Source: an uncultured Christensenella sp. (GTDB taxonomy: Bacteria; Bacillota; Clostridia; Christensenellales; UBA1242). From it: DNA of 5,574 nucleotides. Positions 1-5,349 of the stretch are shown here, piece by piece; the first letter of the stretch is position 1; each line of letters opens with the position of its first letter. Position numbers and translations under genes: made by a program. The notes under the pieces were generated by a model, which had not been told where the DNA came from, did not search any database, and saw only the letters and a program-made list of their open reading frames with translations. The stretch spans positions 1-5,574 of the forward strand of contig CASFFI010000086.1 of assembly GCA_949293925.1 (NCBI GenBank), in the 5' to 3' direction.

Positions 1-1
1 A

Positions 2-244
2 GAAGGATTTTTAGATATTGCTAAAGAGTTTGAAGGCGTAGCAGAAATAGAAAAAGCACACGAAGAAAGATATTTAAAACTTCTTGAAAATTTAAAAACT
101 AAAACTGCATTTATTAAGAAAAAAGCAGTTATATGGGTTTGTAGAAATTGTGGACATAGGCATATTGGAACAACTGCTCCTGTGATTTGTCCAGTTTGTA
201 AGCACCCTCAAAGTTTCTTTGAAATTGAAACAAAGAATTATTAA
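2..244 (+). CDS. rbr: Rubrerythrin, C-terminal part (5' end outside window)
   Basis: This is the last 80 codons of a rubrerythrin, a cytoplasmic non-haem iron peroxidase that protects anaerobes by reducing hydrogen peroxide. The visible part starts in the final helix of the ferritin-like di-iron domain. An E-x2-H motif (EKAH, residues 17-20 of the visible fragment) matches the family's last metal-ligand helix. A short linker leads to a rubredoxin-like domain with two CxxC pairs (C47/C50 and C63/C66) separated by 12 residues, which bind the FeS4 iron. The ending CPVCKHPQSFFE is typical of the family. The gene runs off the left edge, so its start, promoter and length cannot be seen. The TAA at 242-244 is followed 20 bases later by a strong terminator, so it is the last gene of its transcript. 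The alternative would be a rubrerythrin-like fusion, which the visible end does not suggest. Confidence 0.95.
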   Translation, partial: EGFLDIAKEFEGVAEIEKAHEERYLKLLENLKTKTAFIKKKAVIWVCRNCGHRHIGTTAPVICPVCKHPQSFFEIETKNY

Positions 245-263
245 AATCTAAATATAAAAAATT

Positions 264-297
264 AAACCACTTATTTAGTTTTATAAGTGGTTTTTTT
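264..297. terminator. Intrinsic terminator, probably bidirectional
   Basis: A perfect 11-bp stem (AAACCACTTAT at 264-274 with its complement at 283-293) closes an 8-base loop. On the plus strand a run of seven T (291-297) follows, ending the rubrerythrin transcript. Read on the minus strand, the same stem is followed after two bases by six U (plus-strand A at 256-261). It could therefore also stop transcripts coming leftward from the minus-strand promoter at 409-436. Confidence 0.93.
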
Positions 298-328
298 AAA
301 TTTCTTTTAACCATAGTTTAATTATCTT

Positions 329-391
329 TTATTGGAATATAATTGGGATATATTCGTTGATTTTACTGTTGATGTTTTCTTTTGTTGCCAT
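329..391 (-). CDS. Candidate 20-residue small ORF, unrecognised
   Basis: An ATG at 391-389 opens a 20-codon frame beginning MATKENINSK and ending IIFQ before TAA at 331-329. I do not recognise it. It is proposed because it sits 12 bases downstream of the expected start site of a perfect-consensus minus-strand promoter (409-436), and a short AGG (plus-strand 398-400) lies 6 bases before the ATG as a weak ribosome binding site. The frame stays open past the TAA for ten more codons (KIIKLWLKEI) to a second TAA at 298-296, flush against the terminator. That could mean a 31-codon ancestral frame broken by a nonsense change, or chance. The peptide is charged at the front and hydrophobic towards the end, too short for a clear membrane helix. 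The region may instead encode a small RNA with no translation. Confidence 0.35.
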   Translation of the reverse strand: MATKENINSKINEYIPIIFQ

Positions 392-408
392 ACTTAACCT
401 AATAAGTT

Positions 409-436
409 ATTATAAATATTTTTTAATTTTTGTCAA
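409..436 (-). promoter_or_regulatory. Perfect-consensus sigma-A type promoter, leftward
   Basis: On the minus strand TTGACA (436-431) and TATAAT (414-409) are separated by 16 bases. Both hexamers match the housekeeping consensus exactly. The predicted start is near 403, giving a transcript of roughly 145 bases that ends at the bidirectional terminator (264-293). It lies just past the terminator of the 465-956 gene, so it is not needed for that gene and implies a separate short transcription unit. AT-rich DNA makes chance -10 boxes common, but a perfect pair at a proper distance is much less likely. Confidence 0.6.
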
Positions 437-439
437 GAT

Positions 440-466
440 AAAAAAAACTACCGTTTGTGGCAGTTT
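440..466 (-). terminator. Intrinsic terminator of the minus-strand membrane-protein gene
   Basis: On the minus strand the stem AACTGCC (465-459) pairs with GGTAGTT (452-446), including one G-U pair, around a 6-base loop. One further A-U pair (466/445) extends it. It is followed by a run of U (plus-strand A at 440-447). The stem begins inside the TAA stop codon of the gene. On the plus strand the G-U pair becomes an A-C mismatch and there is no T run, so it should work only leftward. Confidence 0.85.
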
Positions 467-956
467 AATCATAACTATCAAACATTCTACCTGTTAAGGC
501 GTATCTTCGCATTAATCTTTTATATGCACTCAGCATTGCTATAAATAGTCCAACATATACAATTAAGATAATTCCTAAAAATGCACCGATTACAATATAA
601 TGGTCGGTATCAAGATATAGTTCACTCATACTAGGGCGTCTAAATTCTTTTGAAAAAAATCTATAATTTTCATCTAATTCTTGTTCTGTTACATTTGTTT
701 TATATACAAACCAATTGTCCATCTCATCATTAATAAATATTGTATATGTATCCGTTTTTGGATTTTCATCACAATACAAAACATATTCTGAAGAACTGAT
801 AAGAGTATTGCTTGAAACTACAGGAATATTCCTTAAATATATTCCGTATATCATATATTCCATCGCTATAGCAACAATTACTCCTACAAACAACGCAGTA
901 AGTGTCTTTAATACCATTTCAACACATTCGCGTCGTCTCATTCTTTTTAGAAACAT
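465..956 (-). CDS. Unrecognised two-pass membrane protein, 163 aa
   Basis: I do not recognise a family. The protein starts with a strongly basic stretch (KRMRRRE, residues 4-10), followed by a hydrophobic segment at about 13-40 (LFVGVIVAIAMEYMIYGIY). A mostly polar domain at about 41-117 follows, rich in Ser, Asp, Glu and Tyr. A second membrane segment spans about 119-143, and a basic tail (YKRLMRRY) follows. The positive-inside rule places both ends in the cytoplasm and the roughly 77-residue central domain outside. There is no lipobox or cleavable signal peptide. The domain has one cysteine (C62) and no evident catalytic motif. The ATG at 956-954 follows AGGGGGAG by only 2-4 bases. M6 is an alternative start but would sit too far from that site. 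The gene is a single transcription unit with its own promoter (982-1011) and terminator (440-466), divergent from the mrnC operon. The palindrome at 988-1008 suggests regulated expression. Function is unknown. Confidence 0.8.
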   Translation of the reverse strand: MFLKRMRRRECVEMVLKTLTALFVGVIVAIAMEYMIYGIYLRNIPVVSSNTLISSSEYVLYCDENPKTDTYTIFINDEMDNWFVYKTNVTEQELDENYRFFSKEFRRPSMSELYLDTDHYIVIGAFLGIILIVYVGLFIAMLSAYKRLMRRYALTGRMFDSYD

Positions 957-981
957 ATCTCCCCCTAATACATTTTAAATT

Positions 982-1011
982 ATTTTATCAAAATATGACA
1001 TATTTTGACAA
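982..1011 (-). promoter_or_regulatory. Promoter of the two-pass membrane-protein gene
   Basis: On the minus strand TTGTCA (1011-1006) and TAAAAT (987-982) are 18 bases apart, each one base off consensus. The predicted start is near 975, leaving a leader of about 19 bases that carries AGGGGGAG just before the ATG at 956. The whole spacer overlaps a 21-bp palindrome, so a protein bound there would be expected to block this promoter. Confidence 0.6.
988..1008. promoter_or_regulatory. 21-bp perfect palindrome, candidate operator
   Basis: TCAAAATATG (988-997) is followed by one central A (998) and its exact reverse complement (999-1008). The element lies between the -35 and -10 boxes of the leftward promoter and 19 bases upstream of the rightward -35 box (1028-1033). 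This is the classic placement of a repressor site for a dimeric DNA-binding protein. It does not clearly match the operators I know for Rex, CcpA, CodY, GlnR, PerR, LexA or NrdR, so no regulator is named. With no T run it is not a terminator. Confidence 0.6.
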
Positions 1012-1027
1012 GCGAAATGTGAAACTC

Positions 1028-1056
1028 TTTACAAATCTTATGCTTTTTGATATAAT
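1028..1056 (+). promoter_or_regulatory. Promoter of the mrnC-recR operon
   Basis: TTTACA (1028-1033) and a perfect TATAAT (1051-1056) are separated by 17 bases, a strong housekeeping-type promoter. Seven bases after the -10 box the predicted start is G1063, which is also the first base of an in-frame GTG of mrnC. There is essentially no room for a 5' untranslated leader if that GTG is the start codon. All six downstream genes are packed behind this promoter, and I see no other convincing promoter before the tRNA region. Confidence 0.75.
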
Positions 1057-1062
1057 TTGTCT

Positions 1063-1446
1063 GTGGATAAATTAAAAGTAAATGAAATGAACGCTTTAAG
1101 CTTGGCATATATTGGGGATGCGGTTTATAGCCTTAGAGTTAGGGAAAAAATTTTAAAAAATTTTAATGGAAACTTAAATTTCTTAAATAAATTATGCAAC
1201 AAAATTGTCTGCGCAAAAAATCAAGCCAAAATATTTGAATTAATGAAAGACAGCTTAACAGATATAGAACAAGATATTGCAAGGCGTGCCAGAAATGCTC
1301 ATTATAACAATATTGCAAAGCATTCAACTTTAGAAGAGTATTCTAAAGCTACAATGATTGAGGCTGTAGTTGGTTTTTTATATTTAACAGAAGATAATAA
1401 CAGATTGAATTGTATTTTTGATATTATTTTTAAGGAGTTTTTATGA
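1063..1446 (+). CDS. mrnC: Mini-ribonuclease III (23S rRNA maturation)
   Basis: Mini-RNase III is a homodimeric RNase III-type nuclease without a double-stranded-RNA-binding domain. In Bacillus it trims the ends of 23S rRNA precursors. The 127-residue product fits the family's short length. The N-terminal signature MNALSLAYIGDAVYS (residues 9-23) holds the catalytic Asp (D19), the conserved basic patch RRARNA lies at 74-79, and MIEAVVGFLYL (98-108) carries the second acidic residue (E100). An in-frame TGA at 1048-1050 limits the start to TTG 1057, GTG 1063 or ATG 1087. TTG 1057 directly abuts the -10 box and would not be transcribed. GTG 1063 coincides with the predicted transcription start and gives an N-terminus like the Bacillus protein's. 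ATG 1087 gives a shorter protein and has no clear ribosome binding site. I chose GTG 1063, implying leaderless translation. The 3' end overlaps rlmB by four bases (ATGA). Confidence 0.9.
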   Translation: MDKLKVNEMNALSLAYIGDAVYSLRVREKILKNFNGNLNFLNKLCNKIVCAKNQAKIFELMKDSLTDIEQDIARRARNAHYNNIAKHSTLEEYSKATMIEAVVGFLYLTEDNNRLNCIFDIIFKEFL

Positions 1447-2165
1447 TTGTTGAAGGCATTAATACTATTCGAGAACTTTTAAAATCAAATTATGAAATTG
1501 AAAAAATTATTATAGATGATAAGAAAAAAGAACAGGGCATTTTAGAAATCATAAATTTAGCAAGATATAAAAACATTCCTGTTGAATATGTTAAAACTTT
1601 AGCACTATTTAAACTTTGCAAGTCAAAGGCTCATCAGGGAACTATAGCTTTTGTCAAACAATTTATTTACAGCAGTGTAGATGAAATATTGCATCTTGCA
1701 AAAGAGTTGAATGAAGATAATTTCATTGTGATTTTAGATGGCATTCAAGACCCACACAATATGGGTAGTATTATTAGAACTTGTGAATGTGCAGGCGTGC
1801 ACGGCATAATAATTCAAAAAACAAATTCTTGTACTGTAAATGAAACCGTTTTTAAAACAAGTGCAGGGGCAGTTGCCCATATTAAAATTGCTCAAGTTAC
1901 AAATATTAACGATTGTATAAAATTATTAAAACAATCAGGTGTTTGGGTGTATGGACTTGAGGCAAATGGAAAGGATGTTTCTAATGTTAATTTAGGTGGA
2001 AATATTTGTTTGGTGATAGGAAGTGAGGGCTTTGGAATTCGACCTTTAGTCAAGAAAAATTGCGATGAAATTTTATCATTAAAAATGAAGGGGAAAGTTA
2101 ATAGTTTAAATGCTTCTAATGCTGCTGCTATTGCTATTTATAAAGTGCTTGATTATAGAAAATAG
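1443..2165 (+). CDS. rlmB: TrmH/SpoU-family 23S rRNA (guanosine-2'-O)-methyltransferase RlmB
   Basis: This is a SPOUT-class methyltransferase that uses S-adenosylmethionine to 2'-O-methylate a ribose, in RlmB a guanosine in the 23S rRNA peptidyl-transferase region. An N-terminal L30e-like RNA-binding domain spans about 1-75, opening with the family hallmark IVEGINTIRELL. The knotted catalytic domain begins near 93. Motif 1 is LDGIQDPHNMGSIIRT (98-113, with N106 and R112), motif 2 is LVIGSEGFGIRP (190-201, with E195), and motif 3 is VNSLNASNAAAIAIY (219-233). All key positions are intact, and 240 residues is a normal length. AAGGAG (1432-1437), 5 bases before the ATG, lies inside the last codons of mrnC, so the two are translationally coupled. 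The mrnC-rlmB order is conserved in Bacillota and supports RlmB rather than a tRNA TrmH. The exact target nucleotide is inferred from the family. Confidence 0.93.
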   Translation: MIVEGINTIRELLKSNYEIEKIIIDDKKKEQGILEIINLARYKNIPVEYVKTLALFKLCKSKAHQGTIAFVKQFIYSSVDEILHLAKELNEDNFIVILDGIQDPHNMGSIIRTCECAGVHGIIIQKTNSCTVNETVFKTSAGAVAHIKIAQVTNINDCIKLLKQSGVWVYGLEANGKDVSNVNLGGNICLVIGSEGFGIRPLVKKNCDEILSLKMKGKVNSLNASNAAAIAIYKVLDYRK

Positions 2166-2179
2166 ATTTTAGGTGAGTT

Positions 2180-2773
2180 ATGGAAAACTTAAATGAAACT
2201 TTAACCTTGGCAAAACAAAATAATTGTGATGCTATGGAAAAATTGTTGAAAGAATACAAAACTAAAGTCGTGTCGATTTCACGCGAGTATTTTTTGGTTG
2301 GTGCAGAGTTTGACGATATTTTACAAGAGGGATTCATTGCGCTTTATAGAGCAATACTTTCCTTTGATGAAAATAAAAACGACAATTTTTCAGCGTATGC
2401 ATCTATGTGTATTCATAGGGGGATTCAGACCGCTATAAAAAATGCTAATAGAAAAAAGAATGCCATATTAAATGACTATTTGTCTATAAATATATTAGGT
2501 GGAATTGGAAATAGTGATTTGTGTTTAATTATTGATACTAAAACTTTATCCATTGAACAAAAGTTTTTGTCGCAAATTACTGCTGAACGCGTGACAGATA
2601 AAATAAAAAAAATATTATCCGATGTTCAATTTGATGTGTTTACAAAATTTTTGAATGGTTATACATATAGTGAAATTGCCAAATTTAACAATTTAACAAC
2701 AAAACAAGTTGATAATTTATTACAAATTATTAAACGCAAATTGAATTTAAAAAAAGACGAATTGCTATCATAG
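2180..2773 (+). CDS. sigH: SigH-type RNA polymerase sigma factor (sigma-30 / sigma-H)
   Basis: This is a 197-residue sigma-70 family factor lacking region 1. Region 2 covers about 20-92: the core-binding and -10-recognition segment includes YFLVGAEFDDILQEG (37-51) and IALYRAILSFDENKNDNFSAYASMCIHR (53-80), very close to Bacillus SigH. After a variable linker, region 4 (about 133-190) has a helix-turn-helix around YTYSEIAKFNNLTTKQVDNLLQ (161-182) for the -35 element. In Bacillus SigH directs transition-state and early sporulation transcription. In non-sporulating relatives similar factors serve competence or stress, so the role here is inferred. Position supports the call, because sigH lies just downstream of rlmB (yacO) in Bacillus with yacP between. 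Here the gap is 14 bases. The ATG is preceded by AGGTGAG (2171-2177), 2-3 bases away, which is rather close. TAG (2771-2773) overlaps the dnaX ribosome binding site. Confidence 0.88.
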   Translation: MENLNETLTLAKQNNCDAMEKLLKEYKTKVVSISREYFLVGAEFDDILQEGFIALYRAILSFDENKNDNFSAYASMCIHRGIQTAIKNANRKKNAILNDYLSINILGGIGNSDLCLIIDTKTLSIEQKFLSQITAERVTDKIKKILSDVQFDVFTKFLNGYTYSEIAKFNNLTTKQVDNLLQIIKRKLNLKKDELLS

Positions 2774-2782
2774 GAGGTTTTT

Positions 2783-4375
2783 ATGCATTTGACACTTTAT
2801 AGGAAATTTAGGCCAGATGATTTTAGTAAAGTTATAGGTCAAGACCATATTGTAACCACATTACGAAATGAGGTTAAAAATTCATCAGTTTCACATTCGT
2901 ATCTTTTTACAGGAAGTAGGGGAACGGGAAAAACAACTTGTGCTAGAATATTTTCAAAGGCAGTGAATTGTTTAAATCCTGTTAACGGTTCACCTTGCGG
3001 TAAATGTAAAGTTTGTGTTTCTTTATCTGAACCAAACAATACTGACATTATTGAAATTGATGCTGCGTCTAATAATCGTGTAGATGAAATTAGAGATTTG
3101 CGAGAAAAGGTAAAATTTCCTCCTATTATTGGCAAATATAAAGTTTACATAATAGATGAAGTTCACATGCTTACTGATAGTGCTTTCAATGCCCTTTTAA
3201 AAACTTTAGAAGAACCACCTGCCCACGCTATCTTTATATTAGCAACAACAGAAGTTTATAAACTACCAGCAACAATTCTGTCAAGATGTAAACGATTTGA
3301 TTTCAAACTAATTGACACTCAAGATTTAGTTAAACTTTTAGATAATGTTTTTAAAAAGTCTAATATAACTTGTGACGAAGAAAGTAAAATTATTATTGCA
3401 AACGCAGGACAAGGTAGCGCTAGAGATACGCTTTCAATAGCTGATTCAGTTGCTTCATATTGCAATAATAATATAACAATAGAAAAAACAAAAGAAGTTT
3501 TATCTTATGGAAATTTAAATATTATTAGTGAAATTGTTTATAGTATCAGCATAAATGATGCAAAACAGATATATTATCTAATAGAAACAGCATTGAAAAA
3601 TAATATTTCAATAAATGTAATGTGCAAAGAAATGTGTGAGTTTTTAAAAAATTTAATGTTAATAAATTCAGGAGTCAGTTTCTCTAATTTGAATTTGTTG
3701 AAAAGTGACTTTATATATTTCGATAAATTAAAAAATTTAGAGCGTAGTTGGATTTCAAAAGCATTTGAAAAATTTGCAAAAATTGAATTAGATTTAAAAT
3801 ATTCTATTAATCCTGTTAATTTATTCTATTCAATATGTTTGTCATTAATTGATTTTGATGGAAATTTTAAACAAATATTAAAAACAAACTCAAACACTAA
3901 CGACAATGAAAAAAAATTAAAAAATGATGAAAATATTCAAAATAATGACAAAAAAATCGATAAAAATGATGAAAAAATTGAAAATATTGAAAAAAATATT
4001 GAAAATTTATCAAATATAATTACAAATCAAACAGAAGATAAAGAAATACCTTCAGATGTAGATGCGGGAAAGTTGTTTGGAAATGTTTTGATAGAAGCAA
4101 AAAATAAAAATCTTTACGCATTATACACAGCATTAAAAAGTGTATACAATGTTAGTATAGAAAATAAAGTTTTAAAATTAAATATAAATGATAAAACTGC
4201 ATATTCTTTGCTTGACGACCAATCGAGAATTGATGTATTATTAAACATAGTGAAAAGTTTTGATGAAAGCATTGAAAATGTTAAAATTGAATTTGACACT
4301 TCGACTAAAAGCGAAAAAGATACAATTTCGTGTCTAAAAAATTTATTTGGGAATAAAATTAAAATAAAGGAGTAA
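2783..4375 (+). CDS. dnaX: DNA polymerase III subunit gamma/tau
   Basis: DnaX is the ATPase core of the clamp loader that places the beta sliding clamp on primed DNA. The AAA+ part has Walker A GSRGTGKTT (44-52), a four-cysteine zinc site (C63, C72, C75, C78), Walker B VYIIDEVHM (121-129), sensor 1 ATTE (154-157), the SRC arginine finger (167-169) and a sensor 2 region GSARDTLS (211-218). The collar domain III spans about 240-360. Residues about 365-425 form a low-complexity linker rich in Asn, Lys, Asp, Glu and Ile, followed by a tau-type C-terminal domain (about 425-510, starting DAGKLFGNVLIEAK). The 530-residue length is normal for Bacillota. A perfect AGGAGG (2772-2777) lies 5 bases before the ATG. 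The DNA for the linker has several A runs in slippery phase, so a shorter gamma-like product of about 380 residues is possible. ybaB begins 2 bases after the stop. Confidence 0.97.
   Translation: MHLTLYRKFRPDDFSKVIGQDHIVTTLRNEVKNSSVSHSYLFTGSRGTGKTTCARIFSKAVNCLNPVNGSPCGKCKVCVSLSEPNNTDIIEIDAASNNRVDEIRDLREKVKFPPIIGKYKVYIIDEVHMLTDSAFNALLKTLEEPPAHAIFILATTEVYKLPATILSRCKRFDFKLIDTQDLVKLLDNVFKKSNITCDEESKIIIANAGQGSARDTLSIADSVASYCNNNITIEKTKEVLSYGNLNIISEIVYSISINDAKQIYYLIETALKNNISINVMCKEMCEFLKNLMLINSGVSFSNLNLLKSDFIYFDKLKNLERSWISKAFEKFAKIELDLKYSINPVNLFYSICLSLIDFDGNFKQILKTNSNTNDNEKKLKNDENIQNNDKKIDKNDEKIENIEKNIENLSNIITNQTEDKEIPSDVDAGKLFGNVLIEAKNKNLYALYTALKSVYNVSIENKVLKLNINDKTAYSLLDDQSRIDVLLNIVKSFDESIENVKIEFDTSTKSEKDTISCLKNLFGNKIKIKE
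3909..3956 (+). other. Cluster of poly-A slippery tracts in the dnaX linker
   Basis: Three A runs occur in 48 bases: A8 at 3909-3916, A6 at 3919-3924 and A7 at 3950-3956. The first two contain heptamers in the correct phase for -1 slippage (A AAA AAA at 3910-3916, and A AAA AAT at 3919-3925). A -1 shift, or one extra A from polymerase slippage, reaches TGA at 3925-3927. Losing one A at the first run reaches TAA at 3918-3920. Either event would end translation near residue 380, just after domain III, where gamma-type DnaX ends. I see no GC-rich stimulatory hairpin downstream. In AT-rich DNA such runs also arise by chance. Confidence 0.4.
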
Positions 4376-4377
4376 TT

Positions 4378-4719
4378 ATGCAAAATTTTAGAGGTGGTAA
4401 TGGCGGTTTTGGGAATATGCAAAATTTAATGCGACAAGCACAAGCCATGCAAGAAAAATTAGTAAAAGCACAGCAGGAATTAGAAGATATGGAAATAGTG
4501 GGTTCTTCTGGTGCGGGAATGGTTACAGTTGTAATGACCGGCAAAGGCGAAATCAAAAGCATTAAGTTAAAAAAAGAAGCAGTTGACCCTGAAGATGTTG
4601 AAATGTTGGAAGATTTAATTTTAGCAGCAATTAATGATGCAAAATCTCAAGTAGAAAAAGCAAATGCTGATAAAATGGGTGCTTTTGGTAATCTTGGAGG
4701 ATTAGGCGGGTTATTATAA
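4378..4719 (+). CDS. ybaB: YbaB/EbfC family nucleoid-associated DNA-binding protein
   Basis: YbaB/EbfC proteins are small dimers that bind DNA and coat the nucleoid. They are nearly always encoded between dnaX and recR. The 113-residue product has a flexible Gly/Asn/Phe-rich start (1-13), then a long amphipathic helix, MQNLMRQAQAMQEKLVKAQQ (14-33), typical of the family's dimerising arm. A beta-sheet core (about 38-64) includes GSSGAGMVTVVMTGKGEIKS. The helix DPEDVEMLEDLILAAINDA (70-88) is the family's most conserved block, and the tail is Gly/Leu-rich (GNLGGLGGLL). AAGGAG (4367-4372) lies 5 bases before the ATG, inside the last codons of dnaX. The stop overlaps the recR start (TAATG). The family link to RecR-dependent recombination is mainly from gene order. 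Bacillus calls it yaaK. Confidence 0.95.
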   Translation: MQNFRGGNGGFGNMQNLMRQAQAMQEKLVKAQQELEDMEIVGSSGAGMVTVVMTGKGEIKSIKLKKEAVDPEDVEMLEDLILAAINDAKSQVEKANADKMGAFGNLGGLGGLL

Positions 4720-5318
4720 TGGCTTATAATTCAATTGAGAGTATGGATGTTTTGGTAAATGAATTATCCAAACTTCCGGGAGTCGGTAAAAAAACAGCAC
4801 AAAGGTATGCTTATTTTATAATTTCAAACGATAAATCTTATGCAGAGAGTTTGTCAAATGCTATAAAGGAGGCAAAAGAAAATATCCACGAATGTCCAAG
4901 ATGTGGAAATTTTACAGATACCGAAGAATGTGCGATTTGTTCAAGGACGGATAGAGAACCTATTGTTTGCGTGGTAAAAGAACCAAAAGATGTTATGGCT
5001 ATTGATAGAATTAATAATTTCAAAGGGACATATCATGTTTTACACGGAGTTATTAATCCTATAGAAGGAAAGGGCCCTAACGATATTAATCTCGCAAGTT
5101 TGTTAAGAAGAGTCAATGAAGAACACATTAAAGAAGTTATTGTTGCAACCAATCCAGATGTTGAAGGAGAAGCAACTGCTATATATATTTCAAATTTGTT
5201 AAAACCTCTAGGTGTTACGGTAACTAGAATTGCTCAAGGGATATCAATTGGAAGTGAATTAGAGTTCGCTGATGCAATGACTTTATCAAAAGCAATAGAT
5301 TCTAGAAGACCAATGTAA
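4719..5318 (+). CDS. recR: Recombination mediator protein RecR
   Basis: RecR acts with RecO (and RecF) to load RecA onto SSB-coated single-stranded DNA during gap repair. It forms a ring-like tetramer that encircles DNA. The 199-residue length is standard. A helix-hairpin-helix lies at about 14-34 (LSKLPGVGKKTAQRYAYF), a C4 zinc finger uses C59, C62, C71 and C74, and the Toprim domain spans about 81-176, with VVKEPKDVMAID near its start and ATNPDVEGEATA at 143-154. The conserved C-terminal block is RIAQGISIGSELEFADAMTL (170-189). All hallmark residues appear intact. The ATG overlaps the ybaB TAA by one base, and the nearest SD-like stretch (AGGCGGG, 4704-4710) is 8 bases upstream, so translation is probably coupled to ybaB. 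It is the last gene of the operon. Confidence 0.97.
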   Translation: MAYNSIESMDVLVNELSKLPGVGKKTAQRYAYFIISNDKSYAESLSNAIKEAKENIHECPRCGNFTDTEECAICSRTDREPIVCVVKEPKDVMAIDRINNFKGTYHVLHGVINPIEGKGPNDINLASLLRRVNEEHIKEVIVATNPDVEGEATAIYISNLLKPLGVTVTRIAQGISIGSELEFADAMTLSKAIDSRRPM

Positions 5319-5349
5319 TAATTTTTGCGAAAATTTTGTAAAAATTATT
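5317..5349. terminator. AT-rich perfect hairpin after recR, possible weak terminator
   Basis: AATAATTTTT (5317-5326) is the exact reverse complement of AAAAATTATT (5340-5349). The inner bases extend the RNA stem to about 15 pairs (5317-5331 with 5335-5349, two of them G-U) around a 3-base loop. It begins inside the recR stop codon, where a terminator is expected. It lacks a GC-rich stem and no U run follows immediately (the nearest is at 5358-5363), so classical termination would be inefficient. Its right arm overlaps the first two bases of the tRNA promoter -35 box. Confidence 0.4.

Noticed and set aside
129..314. 61-codon minus-strand frame opposite the rubrerythrin end
   Set aside because: It runs through the terminator hairpin and lies antisense to a clear rubrerythrin. 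It has no convincing ribosome binding site and a composition that reflects the complementary strand.
715..978. 87-codon plus-strand frame with hydrophobic stretches
   Set aside because: It is antisense to the two-pass membrane protein, has no promoter or ribosome binding site, and its hydrophobic stretch mirrors the opposite strand's membrane segment.
1005..1033. Second plus-strand promoter for mrnC using TTGACA at 1005-1010
   Set aside because: The only hexamer at the right distance is TTTACA, a poor -10 box; the TTTACA/TATAAT pair is far better. TTGACA here also partly reflects the palindrome.
1057..1062. TTG at 1057 as the mrnC start
   Set aside because: It immediately follows the -10 box, upstream of the predicted transcript start, and has no Shine-Dalgarno.
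2839..3135. 98-codon minus-strand frame inside dnaX
   Set aside because: It is antisense to the highly conserved AAA+ domain and shows no protein features of its own.
3901..4020. Possible tandem repeat in the dnaX linker (repeated GAAAATATTGAAAA-like units)
   Set aside because: The units are irregular and encode a low-complexity Asn/Lys/Glu linker common in AT-rich DnaX proteins, so this is not a true tandem array or CRISPR.
4114..4562. Two overlapping minus-strand frames across the dnaX end and ybaB
   Set aside because: They lie opposite well-supported genes and show no start signals or recognisable domain.
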